Shown: positions 33,815 to 43,763 of the stretch, one piece after another | Position numbering within the stretch: the stretch's first letter is position 1 | How the letters are laid out: each line of letters begins with the position of its first letter | Source of the DNA: Phaeodactylibacter luteus | Lineage (GTDB): Bacteria > Bacteroidota > Bacteroidia > Chitinophagales > Saprospiraceae | Assembly (NCBI RefSeq): GCF_007993045.1 | Contig: NZ_VOOR01000042.1 | Location: forward strand, 1 to 47,740 | DNA: 47,740 nucleotides | Direction of reading: 5' to 3' | The notes under the pieces: model-generated | What the model saw: the letters and a program-made list of their open reading frames with translations, nothing else | Told to the model about the DNA's origin: nothing | Databases searched by the model: none | Position numbers and translations under genes: made by a program

Positions 33815-34672
33815 ATGAGAACCATCGTCAGCCCTACCGATTTTTCCGCCTGTGCCAAGTATGCCACAGATGCAGCAGCGGAGCTTGCCCGCAGGCAAGG
33901 CGCCACGCTCCACCTCATTACCTGCCTAGACCTGCCCAGCGGCTGGGACAGTATGAGCCAAGAACAACAAGCATTACAGCCCCGCGCCCTCGAAAAAAGC
34001 CAGGCCGCTCAACGGCAGCTCCAAGAACTAGGCCGCTCATATACAGGGCTAGCTGTGGAAACCCGGGTTATGCCATTGCCCGTACGCACTAGCCTGAATG
34101 CCTACGCACAGTCACAAAGCGCCGACCTGATTGTCATGGGGTCACATGGAGCAAGCGGCAAACAGGAATACTTCATCGGGTCCAATACCCAACGGGTAGT
34201 GCGGGAAGTACATGTGCCCGTGCTCGTAGTCAAAGCCCCCCTGCCCGACCTCAACTTTGACAAGGTCGTGTTTGCGTCCTCTTTCCACGAAAACGAAAGG
34301 GAAGCTTTCTTGCGCTTCAAAGAGCTGGTCAAGCCCTTTGTGCCAGAGATCCACTTGGTAGAGATACATACCTCCTCTCTGTTCGACCCGCCCTATATCC
34401 TGAGCCATCAGGCGCTGGAAGACTTCCGCGGGCTGTGCGCACCTTTCCGTTGCAAAACCCACATCCTGCGCAACTACAGTGTAGACCAGGGCGTGCGGGT
34501 ATTTGCCGACGAGATTGGCGCCAAGCTCATTGGCATCTCCAATCATCACCGGCACCCTATGAAGCGGATGCTTGCAGGGAGCAATGTAGAAGCCCTCGTC
34601 AATCATGCTGACATCCCCGTGCTCAGCATCGACTTGCCTATTGTGCCCAATGAAAACCCTGTGCCAGGCTAA
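33815..34672 (+). CDS. Tandem universal stress protein (UspA x2)
   Basis: The 285-residue protein has two UspA domains. The first (1-143) has RTIVSPTDFSACAKYATDAA and the complete ATP motif MGSHGASGKQEYFIGSNTQR. The second (about 150-280) has FDKVVFASSFHENEREAFLR and a degraded counterpart, ISNHHRHPMKRMLAGSNVEA, where the first glycines are lost. This is the opposite arrangement to the first Usp of the cluster. Predicted cytoplasmic nucleotide-binding stress protein. The third Usp gene follows after 39 bp. Confidence 0.88.
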   Translation: MRTIVSPTDFSACAKYATDAAAELARRQGATLHLITCLDLPSGWDSMSQEQQALQPRALEKSQAAQRQLQELGRSYTGLAVETRVMPLPVRTSLNAYAQSQSADLIVMGSHGASGKQEYFIGSNTQRVVREVHVPVLVVKAPLPDLNFDKVVFASSFHENEREAFLRFKELVKPFVPEIHLVEIHTSSLFDPPYILSHQALEDFRGLCAPFRCKTHILRNYSVDQGVRVFADEIGAKLIGISNHHRHPMKRMLAGSNVEALVNHADIPVLSIDLPIVPNENPVPG

Positions 34673-34711
34673 TTTCAACTGACCTCTACCACTTTGCAAA
34701 AGCCTACTGCT

Positions 34712-35518
34712 ATGAAAAACCACATCCTTTTCCCGACTGACTTTTCCGAAGCCGCTGAGCATGCCTTTCAGTTTGCACTAATGCTCGCCGGGCGATTGCA
34801 GGCCCGGATAGACCTCATCAGCGTATACAACCTGCCGATCAACGATGCTGCACGCTACCCGCCCGACGAAATAGAGGCTCAACTTCGGGAAAAGCGGGAG
34901 GCGGTCGTCCAAAAACTTAGCCGCATAGCGGAGCAGTACCCCGAAAGGACCGGTAAAATCCGTGCAGATTATGGTGTCTTTGTTTATCAGGAAATCTGTG
35001 ATGCTGCACGGGACGAGGGCGCTAGCCTGATTGTGATGGGCACCAAAGGAGAGCGCAACCCTTTGGAAGAGCTAATGGGCAGTGTTACAACACATACGCT
35101 CTTGCATGCACCCTGCCCTGTCATTGCCGTCCCCCCTTCCTCCCCTATTGGCCCGATAAGCGACATCGCTTATGCAACGGACTTTGAGCCTGGTGACGAT
35201 CATGCTGTTGCACAGCTGACTGCATTTGCAGAAATGCTTCAATCAAAAGTCCACTTCGTACATGTCGATACTAGCCGGGGGCGGGCTGCGCCAGAACAAA
35301 TACAGGTGTCCGGTTACCCTCTGCCTTTCGCCGATTTCACCGTCATATACCACCCACAGCCGGCAGCTGGAATCGAAGGGTACCTGGAAGAACAAGACAT
35401 AGGCATGCTCGCCCTATTTATGCCCAACCGGCACTTTTGGGAGCGGCTGTTCCACCGGAGCTTTACCAAAAAAATGGCTTTCCATACCCGGGCTCCACTG
35501 CTGGTTTTTAACGCCTGA
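34712..35518 (+). CDS. Tandem universal stress protein (UspA x2)
   Basis: The 268-residue protein has first domain KNHILFPTDFSEAAEHAFQF with the intact ATP motif MGTKGERNPLEELMGSVTTH. The second domain (about 150-268), starting ISDIAYATDFEPGDDHAVAQ, is short and has lost the glycine signature (ALFMPNRHFWERLFHRSFTK). It is probably a paralogue of the upstream gene, with which it shares strand and domain order. Start ATG 34712 is set by the Usp N-terminal strand. It is followed by a strong terminator. Confidence 0.88.
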   Translation: MKNHILFPTDFSEAAEHAFQFALMLAGRLQARIDLISVYNLPINDAARYPPDEIEAQLREKREAVVQKLSRIAEQYPERTGKIRADYGVFVYQEICDAARDEGASLIVMGTKGERNPLEELMGSVTTHTLLHAPCPVIAVPPSSPIGPISDIAYATDFEPGDDHAVAQLTAFAEMLQSKVHFVHVDTSRGRAAPEQIQVSGYPLPFADFTVIYHPQPAAGIEGYLEEQDIGMLALFMPNRHFWERLFHRSFTKKMAFHTRAPLLVFNA

Positions 35519-35582
35519 TTTTTCTGGCACAGTCTTTGTAATATACAAGATGGTTAAAAAAGTTACGATTTGTTATAAAGAT

Positions 35583-35610
35583 AGCCCGCCTCTTGGCGGG
35601 CTTTTTTTTG
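35583..35610 (+). terminator. Intrinsic terminator after the Usp cluster
   Basis: AGCCCGCC pairs with GGCGGGCT around TCTT, followed by eight T. It ends immediately before the stop codon of the convergent ABC transporter gene. Confidence 0.95.
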
Positions 35611-37440
35611 TTAAAAGGCCTGCAACTCCACCAGTTTCTGGTAAGCCCCCCCCTTGTCCAAAAGGCTTTGGTGGGTACCGCGCTCCACAATTGCCCCCTG
35701 ATCCATCACCACGATCTCGTCTGCGTACTGAATGGTCGACAAACGGTGGGCGATCACGATAGAAGTCCGGTTTTTCATAAGCTCTAGCAACGCCTGCTGT
35801 ACCAGCTGCTCCGACTCCGAGTCCAGCGCGGAAGTCGCCTCATCCAAGATAAGGATAGGAGGGTTTTTAAGGATGGCACGGGCAATGGTCAGCCGCTGCC
35901 GCTGCCCGCCGCTGAGCTTGTTGCCCCGGTCACCGATATTGGTCTGATAGCCACGCTCTGTGGCCATGATAAAATCATGAGCATTGGCCGCTTTGGCAGC
36001 CGCCTCTACCTCTTGAGGCGACACCCCTTCCAAGCCGAAAACAATATTATTGTAAATACTATCATTGAAAAGGATGGCCTCTTGGGAAACAATGCCCATT
36101 TGGGCGCGCAGATCTTGCAGGCGATAGTCTTTGATGTTGTGCCCATCAATCAGTATGGCACCCTGAGCAATATCATAAAACCGCGGCAGGAGATCTACAA
36201 GCGTAGATTTTCCAGCACCCGAAGCCCCTACCAAGGCGACAGATTTGCCCCGGGGGATAGACAGGTTGATGTCCTTCAGTGCAGGCCCTTCGTCTTCGCG
36301 GTAAGCGAAAGTCACCTGCTGATAAGCGATGCCCTCCTTGAATTCGGAAAGCGGCTTTGCACCCGGCGCATCCTGAATACTGACCGGAGCATCAAGGAGG
36401 CCTTCGATGCGCTGCATGGCGCCTACCCCTTTTTGGACATTATAAACCGACTTGGACAGGGACTTGGCAGGGTCAATAACGTTGTAGAAAGCAAAAATAA
36501 AAGTCAGGAAGGTCTCAGCATCTAAAACCCCGCTAAAGACTTGCCGGGAGCCATACCAAAGCAGCACGGCCACGGTGCCTATGCCTAAGAATTCTGAAAG
36601 GGGGGAAGCCAGATCGCGCCGCCAAAGGAGGCGGGTAAGCGCATACCGGTAGCCATTGTTCTCTTCCGCGAACTTTCTCCGTTGGTACGCTTCTGCATTA
36701 AAGCCCTTGATGATCCGGAGCCCGCCCAAGGCTTCTTCTACAATAGAGACGATGTTGCCCAGCCGGCCTTGCACAGCATTAGAGCTTTTTTTCAGGCGGC
36801 GGCCAATGCCTCCAATCACCACTCCGGTAAAAATCATAAGTACAAACACAAAACCGGTAAGCCCCGGGCTGACGTACAGCATGAAGCTGAGCGCCCCCAC
36901 TATAATGAGCGGCTCGCGGAACACCGCTTCCAGTACATTGAGGATGCTCGATTCCACCTCCTGCACGTCGCTTGTCATCCGCGACATCAAATCCCCCTTC
37001 CGCTCTTCGCTGAAATAGGGCAAGGGAAGCCGCAGCAGTTTATCGAACAGCTGTGCCCGCAGATCCCGGATAATCCCGTTCCGGACAGGCGCCATGAAGA
37101 ACAAGGACAAATAGCGAAACAGATTTTTCAAAAGGAATACGCTCAGAATGGCCCCGCACACCACAATCAGGGCTGACTCTTTGCCCTGCTCCACAATGAG
37201 CTGGCTGATGTAGTAATTGAACTGCGCAGCGATGGCTTCTGCGCTAAACCCTCCCGGCGGCTGCTCCAGGATCAGCTCTCGGCGGTCGAACAAAACTTCC
37301 AGGAAAGGGACCAACAACGGGATGCTGAGGGCGGTAAAAACGGCTGTCAGGATATTGCTGATGACGTTCAGCGCGACCATGCCTTTGTAGTTGCGCATAT
37401 AACCGATCAGCCGCCAAAAACTACTTTGCTTTTTGCTCAT
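35611..37440 (-). CDS. MsbA-like ABC transporter (permease-ATPase half transporter)
   Basis: The 609-residue protein has an N-terminal six-helix exporter domain (about 15-330) and a C-terminal ATPase (about 365-600). The ATPase carries Walker A GASGAGKST, signature LSGGQRQRL, Walker B PILILDEATSALD and switch VIAHRLST. The layout matches homodimeric lipid or drug exporters such as MsbA. The preferred substrate cannot be read from sequence; lipid A core flipping is the common role in Gram-negatives. It follows a lipoprotein gene by 11 bp on the same strand. Confidence 0.9.
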   Translation of the reverse strand: MSKKQSSFWRLIGYMRNYKGMVALNVISNILTAVFTALSIPLLVPFLEVLFDRRELILEQPPGGFSAEAIAAQFNYYISQLIVEQGKESALIVVCGAILSVFLLKNLFRYLSLFFMAPVRNGIIRDLRAQLFDKLLRLPLPYFSEERKGDLMSRMTSDVQEVESSILNVLEAVFREPLIIVGALSFMLYVSPGLTGFVFVLMIFTGVVIGGIGRRLKKSSNAVQGRLGNIVSIVEEALGGLRIIKGFNAEAYQRRKFAEENNGYRYALTRLLWRRDLASPLSEFLGIGTVAVLLWYGSRQVFSGVLDAETFLTFIFAFYNVIDPAKSLSKSVYNVQKGVGAMQRIEGLLDAPVSIQDAPGAKPLSEFKEGIAYQQVTFAYREDEGPALKDINLSIPRGKSVALVGASGAGKSTLVDLLPRFYDIAQGAILIDGHNIKDYRLQDLRAQMGIVSQEAILFNDSIYNNIVFGLEGVSPQEVEAAAKAANAHDFIMATERGYQTNIGDRGNKLSGGQRQRLTIARAILKNPPILILDEATSALDSESEQLVQQALLELMKNRTSIVIAHRLSTIQYADEIVVMDQGAIVERGTHQSLLDKGGAYQKLVELQAF

Positions 37441-37451
37441 ATAAAAAGGCT

Positions 37452-38117
37452 TTACTTGCGTGGCTGCAAGACAAAGGAAGTTTCTCCTTTGACCAATTCG
37501 TACTCCAAAGACTCCTCTCCATCTGTCGTGGAAAAAGTACGGACCAGCGCTTCGCTGTCCAAGCGGTACTTATCCCCTCCTTTGTACCCCTGCATCCGGT
37601 TATCGCTCTCCGGCAAAGCCGGGATATAAATAGGCCCAAAAGAGCGGTTGCGGTAGGAAGCAAAAGCATAAACCTGCATGGCTTTTCCCCCTTCCACTTC
37701 AGAAATGGTGAACAAGTAAACCTCAGGGTAGCCATCTGCGTTGAGGTCGGCCAGTTGTGCATCGGCCAAAAGGCCCTCCACCTCGACCTGCTGCGCCTCG
37801 TTCCGTACCGAAAACCCAGAAGAGGTTAAGGTGAGCTGATTGTCCTGCCCCCGGTTAGGAGAGCGGACTTCAAAACTGACCTCGCCTGCCTGCAGCACTT
37901 TTTCGAAAGGCTTGCCAAGAGGGGCCGCCTGCCTGAAAAGTTCTGTATTTTCTTGGCTTTCCCCCTGCTGCGCCTTGGGCTCAGCTGCAGCCTCTTCTGT
38001 TGGGGCCGTGCTTGCGGCCTGCTGATCTTCAGTACCGGTTGTTGAAGGAGAGCTGCCGCCACAGCTGTACAGGGAGAGCAACAGCAAGGTTAGAAAGAGA
38101 TTCAATCTTGTTTTCAT
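37452..38117 (-). CDS. Lipoprotein of unknown function upstream of the ABC exporter
   Basis: The 221-residue product has signal peptide and lipobox LYSC (Cys19), then a Ser/Thr/Ala/Glu-rich linker of about 45 residues (TGTEDQQAASTAPTEEAAAE). The globular C-terminal domain of about 150 residues has strands such as VLQAGEVSFEVRSPNRGQDN and QVEVEGLLADAQLADLNADG, the latter containing an FG-GAP-like DLNADGYPEVYL segment, and ends ELVKGETSFVLQPRK. It lies 11 bp upstream of the exporter gene and is probably co-transcribed with it. Function is unknown. Confidence 0.8.
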   Translation of the reverse strand: MKTRLNLFLTLLLLSLYSCGGSSPSTTGTEDQQAASTAPTEEAAAEPKAQQGESQENTELFRQAAPLGKPFEKVLQAGEVSFEVRSPNRGQDNQLTLTSSGFSVRNEAQQVEVEGLLADAQLADLNADGYPEVYLFTISEVEGGKAMQVYAFASYRNRSFGPIYIPALPESDNRMQGYKGGDKYRLDSEALVRTFSTTDGEESLEYELVKGETSFVLQPRK

Positions 38118-38167
38118 GGTAAACGGGTTTTGTTGTATAGCAAACAGGGCCTGCCGGCCCGAAACAA

Positions 38168-38207
38168 ATCAGGCCTGCCCGGCTCTGATGGCCAGGGCAA
38201 GCCTGAT
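38168..38207 (-). terminator. Terminator of the acc operon
   Basis: On the minus strand ATCAGGCTTGCCC pairs with GGGCAGGCCTGAT (one wobble pair), followed by TTGTTT. It lies 22 bp after the accC stop codon. Confidence 0.85.
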
Positions 38208-38228
38208 GCGATACTTTTATTGCTGCCC

Positions 38229-39581
38229 TTATTTCTTTTTGGGCTCTTTGATTTCAAAGTCATTGAGGAATCCCGTGTGGAAATCCCCAGCCTTGAAGCG
38301 CTCATCCTTCATCAATTGTTGATGGAAAGGGACGGTCGTCTTCACGCCTTCGATGATAAACTCGTCCAAAGCGCGCTCCATCTTCTTGATGCACTCTTCA
38401 CGGGTGCGAGCCCGGCAGATGAGCTTGGCGATCATAGAATCATAATTGGGGGGGATGGTATACCCTGCGTAAACATGGGTATCCACACGCACGCCATGCC
38501 CTTTAGAGCTGTGGAAAGAGGTAATCCTACCTGGGCTGGGGCGGAACCCATTGAGAGGGTCCTCCGCATTAATCCGGCACTCCATGGCGTGCCCATTAGG
38601 GATGTAGTTGCCACCGGTGATTCTCTCTCCGGCTGCAATTTTTATCTGCTCTTTGATGAGGTCATGGTCAATGACTTCTTCCGTCACCGGATGCTCTACC
38701 TGAATACGGGTATTCATCTCCATGAAGTAGAAGTTGCGGTACTTATCGACCAAGAACTCTACCGTGCCAACGCCTTCATACTTGATGGCTTCCCCTGCAC
38801 GCACTGCCGCTTCGCCCATTTTCTCGCGCAGGTCGTCCGTCATAAAAGGGGATGGGCATTCCTCCACCAGTTTTTGATGGCGGCGCTGAATAGAGCAATC
38901 CCGTTCAGACAAATGGACCACTTTGCCTTTCTGGTCACCTGCGATCTGGAATTCGATATGCCGGGGCTCCTCGATAAACTTCTCAATGTAGATGCCATCG
39001 TTGCCAAAAGCGGCTTTAGCTTCCTGGCGGGCGCGGTCCCAGTTGTTTTCAAAGTCTTTTGCTTCCCAGACAATGCGCATGCCCTTGCCGCCGCCGCCAG
39101 CTGTCGCCTTGATAATGACGGGGTAGCCGATTTCTTTAGCGATTTTCTGCCCAGATTTGAGATCTTTGACCAAGCCATCGGAGCCCGGTATAACCGGCAC
39201 GCCAGCTTTGATCATGGTTTCCTTTGCGGTCACCTTGTCCCCCATTTTCCGGATTTGGGCGGGCGTTGGGCCAATAAACTTGATGCCGTATTCTGCACAT
39301 ACCTCTGCGAAGTCTGCGTTTTCCGCCAAGAAGCCATACCCTGGGTGCACGGCATCCGCGTTAGTTATTTCAACAGCAGCCATAATACGCGGCACACTCA
39401 GGTAAGATTCAGCAGAAGAAGGAGGCCCGATACAGACCGCCTCGTCTGCGAAACGCACATGCAGGCTTTCGCGGTCTGCAGTAGAGTACACCGCTACGGT
39501 TTTAATGCCCATTTCCCGGCAGGTACGGATGATACGCAGGGCGATCTCCCCACGGTTGGCTATGAGTACTTTTTCAAACAT
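38229..39581 (-). CDS. accC: Acetyl-CoA carboxylase, biotin carboxylase subunit
   Basis: The 450-residue protein starts [20 protein letters not shown], has the ATP-grasp glycine-rich loop [14 protein letters not shown], and the active-site segment [18 protein letters not shown]. Biotin carboxylase uses ATP and bicarbonate to carboxylate biotin on AccB, the first half of malonyl-CoA formation in fatty-acid synthesis. Length and start match the family. It is the last gene after fabH, efp and accB on this strand; the carboxyltransferase genes accA and accD are not in the window. A similar subunit could serve propionyl-CoA carboxylase, but the pairing with accB and fabH favours acetyl-CoA carboxylase. 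Confidence 0.95.
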   Translation of the reverse strand: MFEKVLIANRGEIALRIIRTCREMGIKTVAVYSTADRESLHVRFADEAVCIGPPSSAESYLSVPRIMAAVEITNADAVHPGYGFLAENADFAEVCAEYGIKFIGPTPAQIRKMGDKVTAKETMIKAGVPVIPGSDGLVKDLKSGQKIAKEIGYPVIIKATAGGGGKGMRIVWEAKDFENNWDRARQEAKAAFGNDGIYIEKFIEEPRHIEFQIAGDQKGKVVHLSERDCSIQRRHQKLVEECPSPFMTDDLREKMGEAAVRAGEAIKYEGVGTVEFLVDKYRNFYFMEMNTRIQVEHPVTEEVIDHDLIKEQIKIAAGERITGGNYIPNGHAMECRINAEDPLNGFRPSPGRITSFHSSKGHGVRVDTHVYAGYTIPPNYDSMIAKLICRARTREECIKKMERALDEFIIEGVKTTVPFHQQLMKDERFKAGDFHTGFLNDFEIKEPKKK

Positions 39582-39664
39582 AGAAGCATTCGATTGGGTG
39601 AGCCACGGCTACTGCCCCAAAGGGCGGCTACCGTGGTATTCTGCATTCAATTTCGCCCCTGGGC

Positions 39665-40213
39665 TTAGCCCTTCGGGTCAACAAGGAAGAGCACCTGATC
39701 GTACTCTACGGGCTGTGCATCCTCTACGAGGACCTTTACTACTTTGCCTGAAATTTCAGACTCGATTTCGTTGAAGAGCTTCATCGCCTCAACAATACAT
39801 ACCACCTGCCCAACTTCGATAGTATCTCCAACCTTAGCATACGGTGGCTTTTCCGGAGAAGAAGAGCGGTAGAACGTCCCTACGATTGGAGAACGGACTT
39901 CCAGATAGTTGCTGTCGCCTCCTTTCTCAGCAGCAGCAGGGGCCTCTGCCTTAGGCGCTTCAGCTTGCGGCTTGGCCGGTGCAGGCGCTGGCTGAGGCGG
40001 TGCAGGCGTGTAAGGCTGCTGTACAGGCGGCATTTGGATAATCGGGGCAGCCTGAGGGGTGCCCGCAGTAGGCTGTGGGCTCACTGCAGGTTTTTGTTTT
40101 TGGTACTTGTTGGTCCGGATAGACAGTTCAAACTCCCCATCCTTCATTTTAAAATCCGTCAGGTTGGACCTATTAATCAGCTTAATGAGCTCCTGAATAT
40201 CTTTAAAATCCAT
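39665..40213 (-). CDS. accB: Acetyl-CoA carboxylase biotin carboxyl carrier protein
   Basis: The 182-residue protein has N-terminal [20 protein letters not shown], an Ala/Pro/Gln-rich flexible linker (about 40-98), and a biotinyl domain (about 100-180). The domain has the biotin site [13 protein letters not shown] (Lys145) and the thumb region [19 protein letters not shown]. The site reads [10 protein letters not shown] rather than the common EAMKMMNEIE, still within family variation. It carries carboxybiotin from AccC to the carboxyltransferase. It lies 5 bp downstream of efp and 83 bp upstream of accC. Confidence 0.95.
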   Translation of the reverse strand: MDFKDIQELIKLINRSNLTDFKMKDGEFELSIRTNKYQKQKPAVSPQPTAGTPQAAPIIQMPPVQQPYTPAPPQPAPAPAKPQAEAPKAEAPAAAEKGGDSNYLEVRSPIVGTFYRSSSPEKPPYAKVGDTIEVGQVVCIVEAMKLFNEIESEISGKVVKVLVEDAQPVEYDQVLFLVDPKG

Positions 40214-40218
40214 AGGGT

Positions 40219-40785
40219 TTACTGTTTTACGCGTTCCATATAAGCGCCGGTGCTCGTCTCAATCCTGATGAGGTCACCTTGGTTAATAAATAGTGGCACC
40301 CGGACTTCCGCCCCGGTTTCTACCGTTGCAGGCTTCAGGGTGTTGGTGGCCGTATCCCCTTTAACGCCAGGCTCTGTGTACGTAATCTTCATGATGATGT
40401 ACTGCGGCATCTCCATAGAAAGGGGCATCTCTTTGTCAGCATGATACAGCACCTCAACTTCCATGCCTTCCTTAAGGAACTCTGCGCGCTCTATCAGGGC
40501 TTCCGCAAGGTTGACCTGCTCGAATGTTTCATTGTTCATAAAATGGTAGCCCATATCATCATTGTAGAGGTATTGGAACTTGCGGCGTTCCACGCGCACC
40601 TCATCTACCTTGTGGCCGGCAGAGAAGGTATGGTCCAATACCCGGCCAGAAGTCAGGCTTTTGATTTTGGTACGCACGAAGGCGGCACCTTTTCCGGGCT
40701 TGACATGCTGAAACTCGACAATACTGTAGATGTCGTGGTTCAGGTCGATGCACATGCCCTTGCGGATATCCGATGTCGTTGCCAT
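40219..40785 (-). CDS. efp: Translation elongation factor P
   Basis: The 188-residue protein has the three-domain EF-P length. The N-terminal KOW-like domain carries [20 protein letters not shown] with Lys32 at the tip position, where E. coli has its modified Lys34. EF-P relieves ribosome stalling at polyproline stretches, and the Pro-rich linker of the adjacent AccB is a plausible client. No modification gene (epmA, earP, ymfI) is adjacent, so the mode of modification is unknown. The conserved placement between fabH and accB is typical of Bacteroidota. Confidence 0.95.
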   Translation of the reverse strand: MATTSDIRKGMCIDLNHDIYSIVEFQHVKPGKGAAFVRTKIKSLTSGRVLDHTFSAGHKVDEVRVERRKFQYLYNDDMGYHFMNNETFEQVNLAEALIERAEFLKEGMEVEVLYHADKEMPLSMEMPQYIIMKITYTEPGVKGDTATNTLKPATVETGAEVRVPLFINQGDLIRIETSTGAYMERVKQ

Positions 40786-40826
40786 TTTGGTATAACTCAG
40801 TTTTACAAGGTTATGAATTAGCGGAG

Positions 40827-40834
40827 CAAAGATA
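40827..40834 (-). promoter_or_regulatory. Predicted -7 box upstream of efp
   Basis: On the minus strand TATCTTTG fits TAnnTTTG, placed so that transcription starts about 35 nt before the efp ATG. No clear TTG is seen at the expected upstream distance, so the promoter may be weak or regulated. It would let efp-accB-accC be expressed independently of fabH. Confidence 0.45.
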
Positions 40835-40863
40835 GGAAATTTTGTGGCTCTGCCCCGGCCTGA

Positions 40864-41856
40864 TCAGTAGGCCCATTTTAGATAGACTGCCCCCCAGGTG
40901 AAGCCGCCCCCGAAAGCCGTCAGGATGATGTTATCGCCTTTCTTCAGCTGCCCTTCCCAATCCCAAAGGCATAAGGGCAGCGTGCCAGCAGTGGTATTGC
41001 CATAGCGGTGGATATTGACCATGACCCGCTCCATCGGGAAGTTGGCCATCCGTGCTACCGTCTCGATGATGCGCTTGTTGGCTTGGTGTGGGACTAGCCA
41101 GGCGATGTCATCAGCGGATAAGCCATTGCGCTGCATCACCTGAGTGACCACATCTGACATTCCGGAAACGGCAGCCTTAAAAACCGGGCGGCCATTTTGG
41201 AATACAAAGTGCTCCCGGTTCGCAACAGTATCTGCTGTTGCAGGATAACGCGACCCGCCTGCCTTTTGATAAAGGTATTCTCTTCCAGATCCATCGCTCT
41301 TAAGCAGAGCATCCATGATCCCTACCGGCTCTTCTGTGGCTTCCAGCAGGACAGCCCCTGCACCGTCGCCAAAAATGACACAAGTGGTACGGTCTGTATA
41401 ATCAATAATGGAAGACATCTTGTCTCCGCCTACAACGATGACCTTTTTGTGAGCCCCCGACTCGATGAAGCGGGCCGCAGTGGTCAGCGCATAGAGGAAG
41501 CCTGAGCAAGCCGCGTGGATGTCATAGCAAAAAGCATTTTTCATGCCGGTCTCGTCTGCTATGATATTGGCCGTATCCGGGAAGACCATATCCGGAGTAA
41601 CGGTAGCACAAATCACGAGCTCCACCTCACCGGGGTCAGTATCGGTTTTTTCCAACAGCCCCTTAACCGCTTCAATCCCCATAACGGAAGTGCCCTGCCC
41701 CTCCCCTTTGAGTATGTGACGCTGCTCTATGCCCGTGCGGGTACGTATCCACTCGTCATTCGTATCCACCATTTTCTCGAGCTCGGCATTTGTCAGGATA
41801 TAATCGGGCACATACCCTTGTACCCCTGTTATGGCCGCGTGTATTTTGGAAGTCAT
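40864..41856 (-). CDS. fabH: Beta-ketoacyl-ACP synthase III
   Basis: The 330-residue protein has the catalytic triad of FabH: Cys117 in DIHAACSGF, His in [11 protein letters not shown] and Asn in [13 protein letters not shown]. The N-terminal [20 protein letters not shown] and [15 protein letters not shown] are typical. It condenses acetyl- or branched acyl-CoA with malonyl-ACP to start fatty-acid chains. ATG 41856 gives the family N-terminus; the longer frame adds 37 residues with no homology. It is first in the fabH-efp-accB-accC run; rpmF, often just upstream, is absent here. Confidence 0.95.
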   Translation of the reverse strand: MTSKIHAAITGVQGYVPDYILTNAELEKMVDTNDEWIRTRTGIEQRHILKGEGQGTSVMGIEAVKGLLEKTDTDPGEVELVICATVTPDMVFPDTANIIADETGMKNAFCYDIHAACSGFLYALTTAARFIESGAHKKVIVVGGDKMSSIIDYTDRTTCVIFGDGAGAVLLEATEEPVGIMDALLKSDGSGREYLYQKAGGSRYPATADTVANREHFVFQNGRPVFKAAVSGMSDVVTQVMQRNGLSADDIAWLVPHQANKRIIETVARMANFPMERVMVNIHRYGNTTAGTLPLCLWDWEGQLKKGDNIILTAFGGGFTWGAVYLKWAY

Positions 41857-42053
41857 CACTTGTATATTGTTGCTGATTCGTTTTGAAAGCCGGCGGCACC
41901 CTGACCGGCTGCCATGGCAAGCGCTGAAAATGAGGGGCAAGGTAGGAAAATATTGGGGGTTTGGCAATTTATCCTATGCCCCAAGTCCGGCATCCCCGCA
42001 TTCTCCCGCGCGCTGAATAAAACAGGCTGCTTATTGCCTTGCGATGCGGTGCT

Positions 42054-43535
42054 TTAGGCTTCGGCTTCCGCCGAAATCAGCCAAAGCCCACCGAACGTAA
42101 TCAAGCCGTTCAGGGCGATGATTAGAAAACCAAACTGAAAGCCCATCAGCCAGGCCTCTGAGTTGGCATTGATCACATATGAAAGCACCGGAGCTGCCAC
42201 ACAGACCGGCACGACCCACTTCGGGCTCAGCCTGCGCGTTGTCAGCAGGCCAAATGTAAATAGCCCTAGCAAAGGGCCATAGGTATACCCTGCAGCCTTG
42301 AACAGCTGACTGATCACGTCCTTGTTGTTCAGTGCGTTGAAGGCTACGATTATGATGAGCAAGAGGACGGAAAACCCAATATGGACATAAAGGCGGGTGC
42401 GCTGCTTATCCTGCTCTTCCGCTCCGCTCTTCTCCATGCCCAGAAAATCTACACAAAAAGATGTCGTCAGGGCCGTAAGTGCAGAATCCGCACTTGAGTA
42501 AGCAGCAGCAATGAGCCCAATCACAAACAAAACCCCTACTGCCGCTGGCAAATGATTGAGGGCGATCATCGGGTAGAGCTCATCGGTGCGCTCGGGCACC
42601 TGAAGCCCAATGCTGGCCGCATAGATGTACAACAGCGCGCCAAGAGAAAGAAAGAGGAACTTAGCTGCCACAAGCACACTGCTGAATACGTACATATTCT
42701 TCTGTGCATCGCGCAGGCTGCGGCAGCTGAGGTTCTTCTGCATCATGTCCTGGTCAAGCCCGGTCATGACAATAGTGATCAGCGCGCCGCTGATGAACTG
42801 CTTGAAGAAATTGTTGGGGTCGTTCCACCCTCCCTCAAAAAAGAACAGCTGAGAATAGCTGCTAGACTGTATCATAGAAGCCATTCCCGCCAGGTCGGTC
42901 TCCATAGCTTTCCCGATAGAGAAAATGGTCAGGCCTACAGCCGAGAGCATCGCTGCAGTCTGCAGCGTATCTGTCCACACAATAGTATTGATCCCCCCTT
43001 TAAACGTATACACCCAAATGAGCAAAATCGTAATAGCCACCGTGGCAATGAAAGGCACCCCGAATGGCCCCAAAACAAAGTGCTGAAGCACGATGGCCAC
43101 CAGGTAAAGGCGGAAGGAGGCGCCTATCGTCCGGGAGAGCAAAAAATAGGCTGCCCCGGTTTTGTACGCTTCAACCCCAAGGCGCTTCTCCAGATACCCA
43201 TAAATGGAAGTCAGGTTGTTTTTGTAATACAACGGCAATAGTACATGGGCAATGACCAAATACCCGAGCAGATACCCAAACACCATCTGCATATACGAGA
43301 AGGCCTGGTTCTCTCCACCTGCCCCTACCACCCCCGGTATGGAGATGAACGTGACCCCGGAGAGCGTAGCCCCGATCATCCCCACTGCGACAAGCAGCCA
43401 AGGCGACTGACGGCCTGCCAAGAAGAATTCAGCATTTCCAGCGTTGCGCCCTGTGAAGTACGAAATGGTAATCAACAATAAAAAATAGGCAGCTATGATG
43501 CCGAGGATGAGCGTTGGCGTCAACTGACTTAGCAT
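42054..43535 (-). CDS. Sodium:solute symporter family protein
   Basis: The 493-residue protein has about 13 transmembrane helices. The family's early motif FFLAGRQSPWLLVAVGMIGA followed by TLSGVTFISIPG, and the helix-8 region VLFVIGLIAAAYSSADSALT containing the AAxxSSxDS-type sodium site, are clear. It also contains LDQDMMQKNLSCRSLRDAQK, common in SSS proteins of Bacteroidota that take up sugars, sialic acid or small acids. The substrate cannot be assigned. It is transcribed alone from a near-consensus promoter at 43641. Confidence 0.9.
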   Translation of the reverse strand: MLSQLTPTLILGIIAAYFLLLITISYFTGRNAGNAEFFLAGRQSPWLLVAVGMIGATLSGVTFISIPGVVGAGGENQAFSYMQMVFGYLLGYLVIAHVLLPLYYKNNLTSIYGYLEKRLGVEAYKTGAAYFLLSRTIGASFRLYLVAIVLQHFVLGPFGVPFIATVAITILLIWVYTFKGGINTIVWTDTLQTAAMLSAVGLTIFSIGKAMETDLAGMASMIQSSSYSQLFFFEGGWNDPNNFFKQFISGALITIVMTGLDQDMMQKNLSCRSLRDAQKNMYVFSSVLVAAKFLFLSLGALLYIYAASIGLQVPERTDELYPMIALNHLPAAVGVLFVIGLIAAAYSSADSALTALTTSFCVDFLGMEKSGAEEQDKQRTRLYVHIGFSVLLLIIIVAFNALNNKDVISQLFKAAGYTYGPLLGLFTFGLLTTRRLSPKWVVPVCVAAPVLSYVINANSEAWLMGFQFGFLIIALNGLITFGGLWLISAEAEA

Positions 43536-43640
43536 AAGTTATATCTTGTGCGCCGGCCGTGTAAAGGGGAATATCCTGCCACCGCAATTGTTTTTAATGA
43601 GCCTGTCCCAGGTTCAACCTCGGAGTGTACAGGCAGCCGG

Positions 43641-43668
43641 CAAATATAGCAATTTTAAAAAAAGGCAA
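43641..43668 (-). promoter_or_regulatory. Predicted Bacteroidota promoter of the symporter gene
   Basis: On the minus strand TATATTTG (43641-43648) has TTG at 43666-43668 and a 17 bp spacer. Transcription would start near 43634, about 100 nt before the ATG. Confidence 0.5.
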
Positions 43669-43763
43669 TGCTGCCGCCATTCCCCAAGCTTGGTTTTGGC
43701 ATTTCGCCCCAGCCTGCCGTACCTTCGTACTATAGGCCCTAACTTTAGAAAGCTTGTTCGGAG

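Noticed and set aside
38130-39668. A 512-codon open frame on the plus strand
   Set aside because: It lies opposite accC, whose motifs are complete. The antisense translation shows no domain and has the composition expected of a shadow frame.
41857-42053. Searched for rpmF, which often precedes fabH
   Set aside because: No open frame with L32-like features exists in this 197 bp gap.
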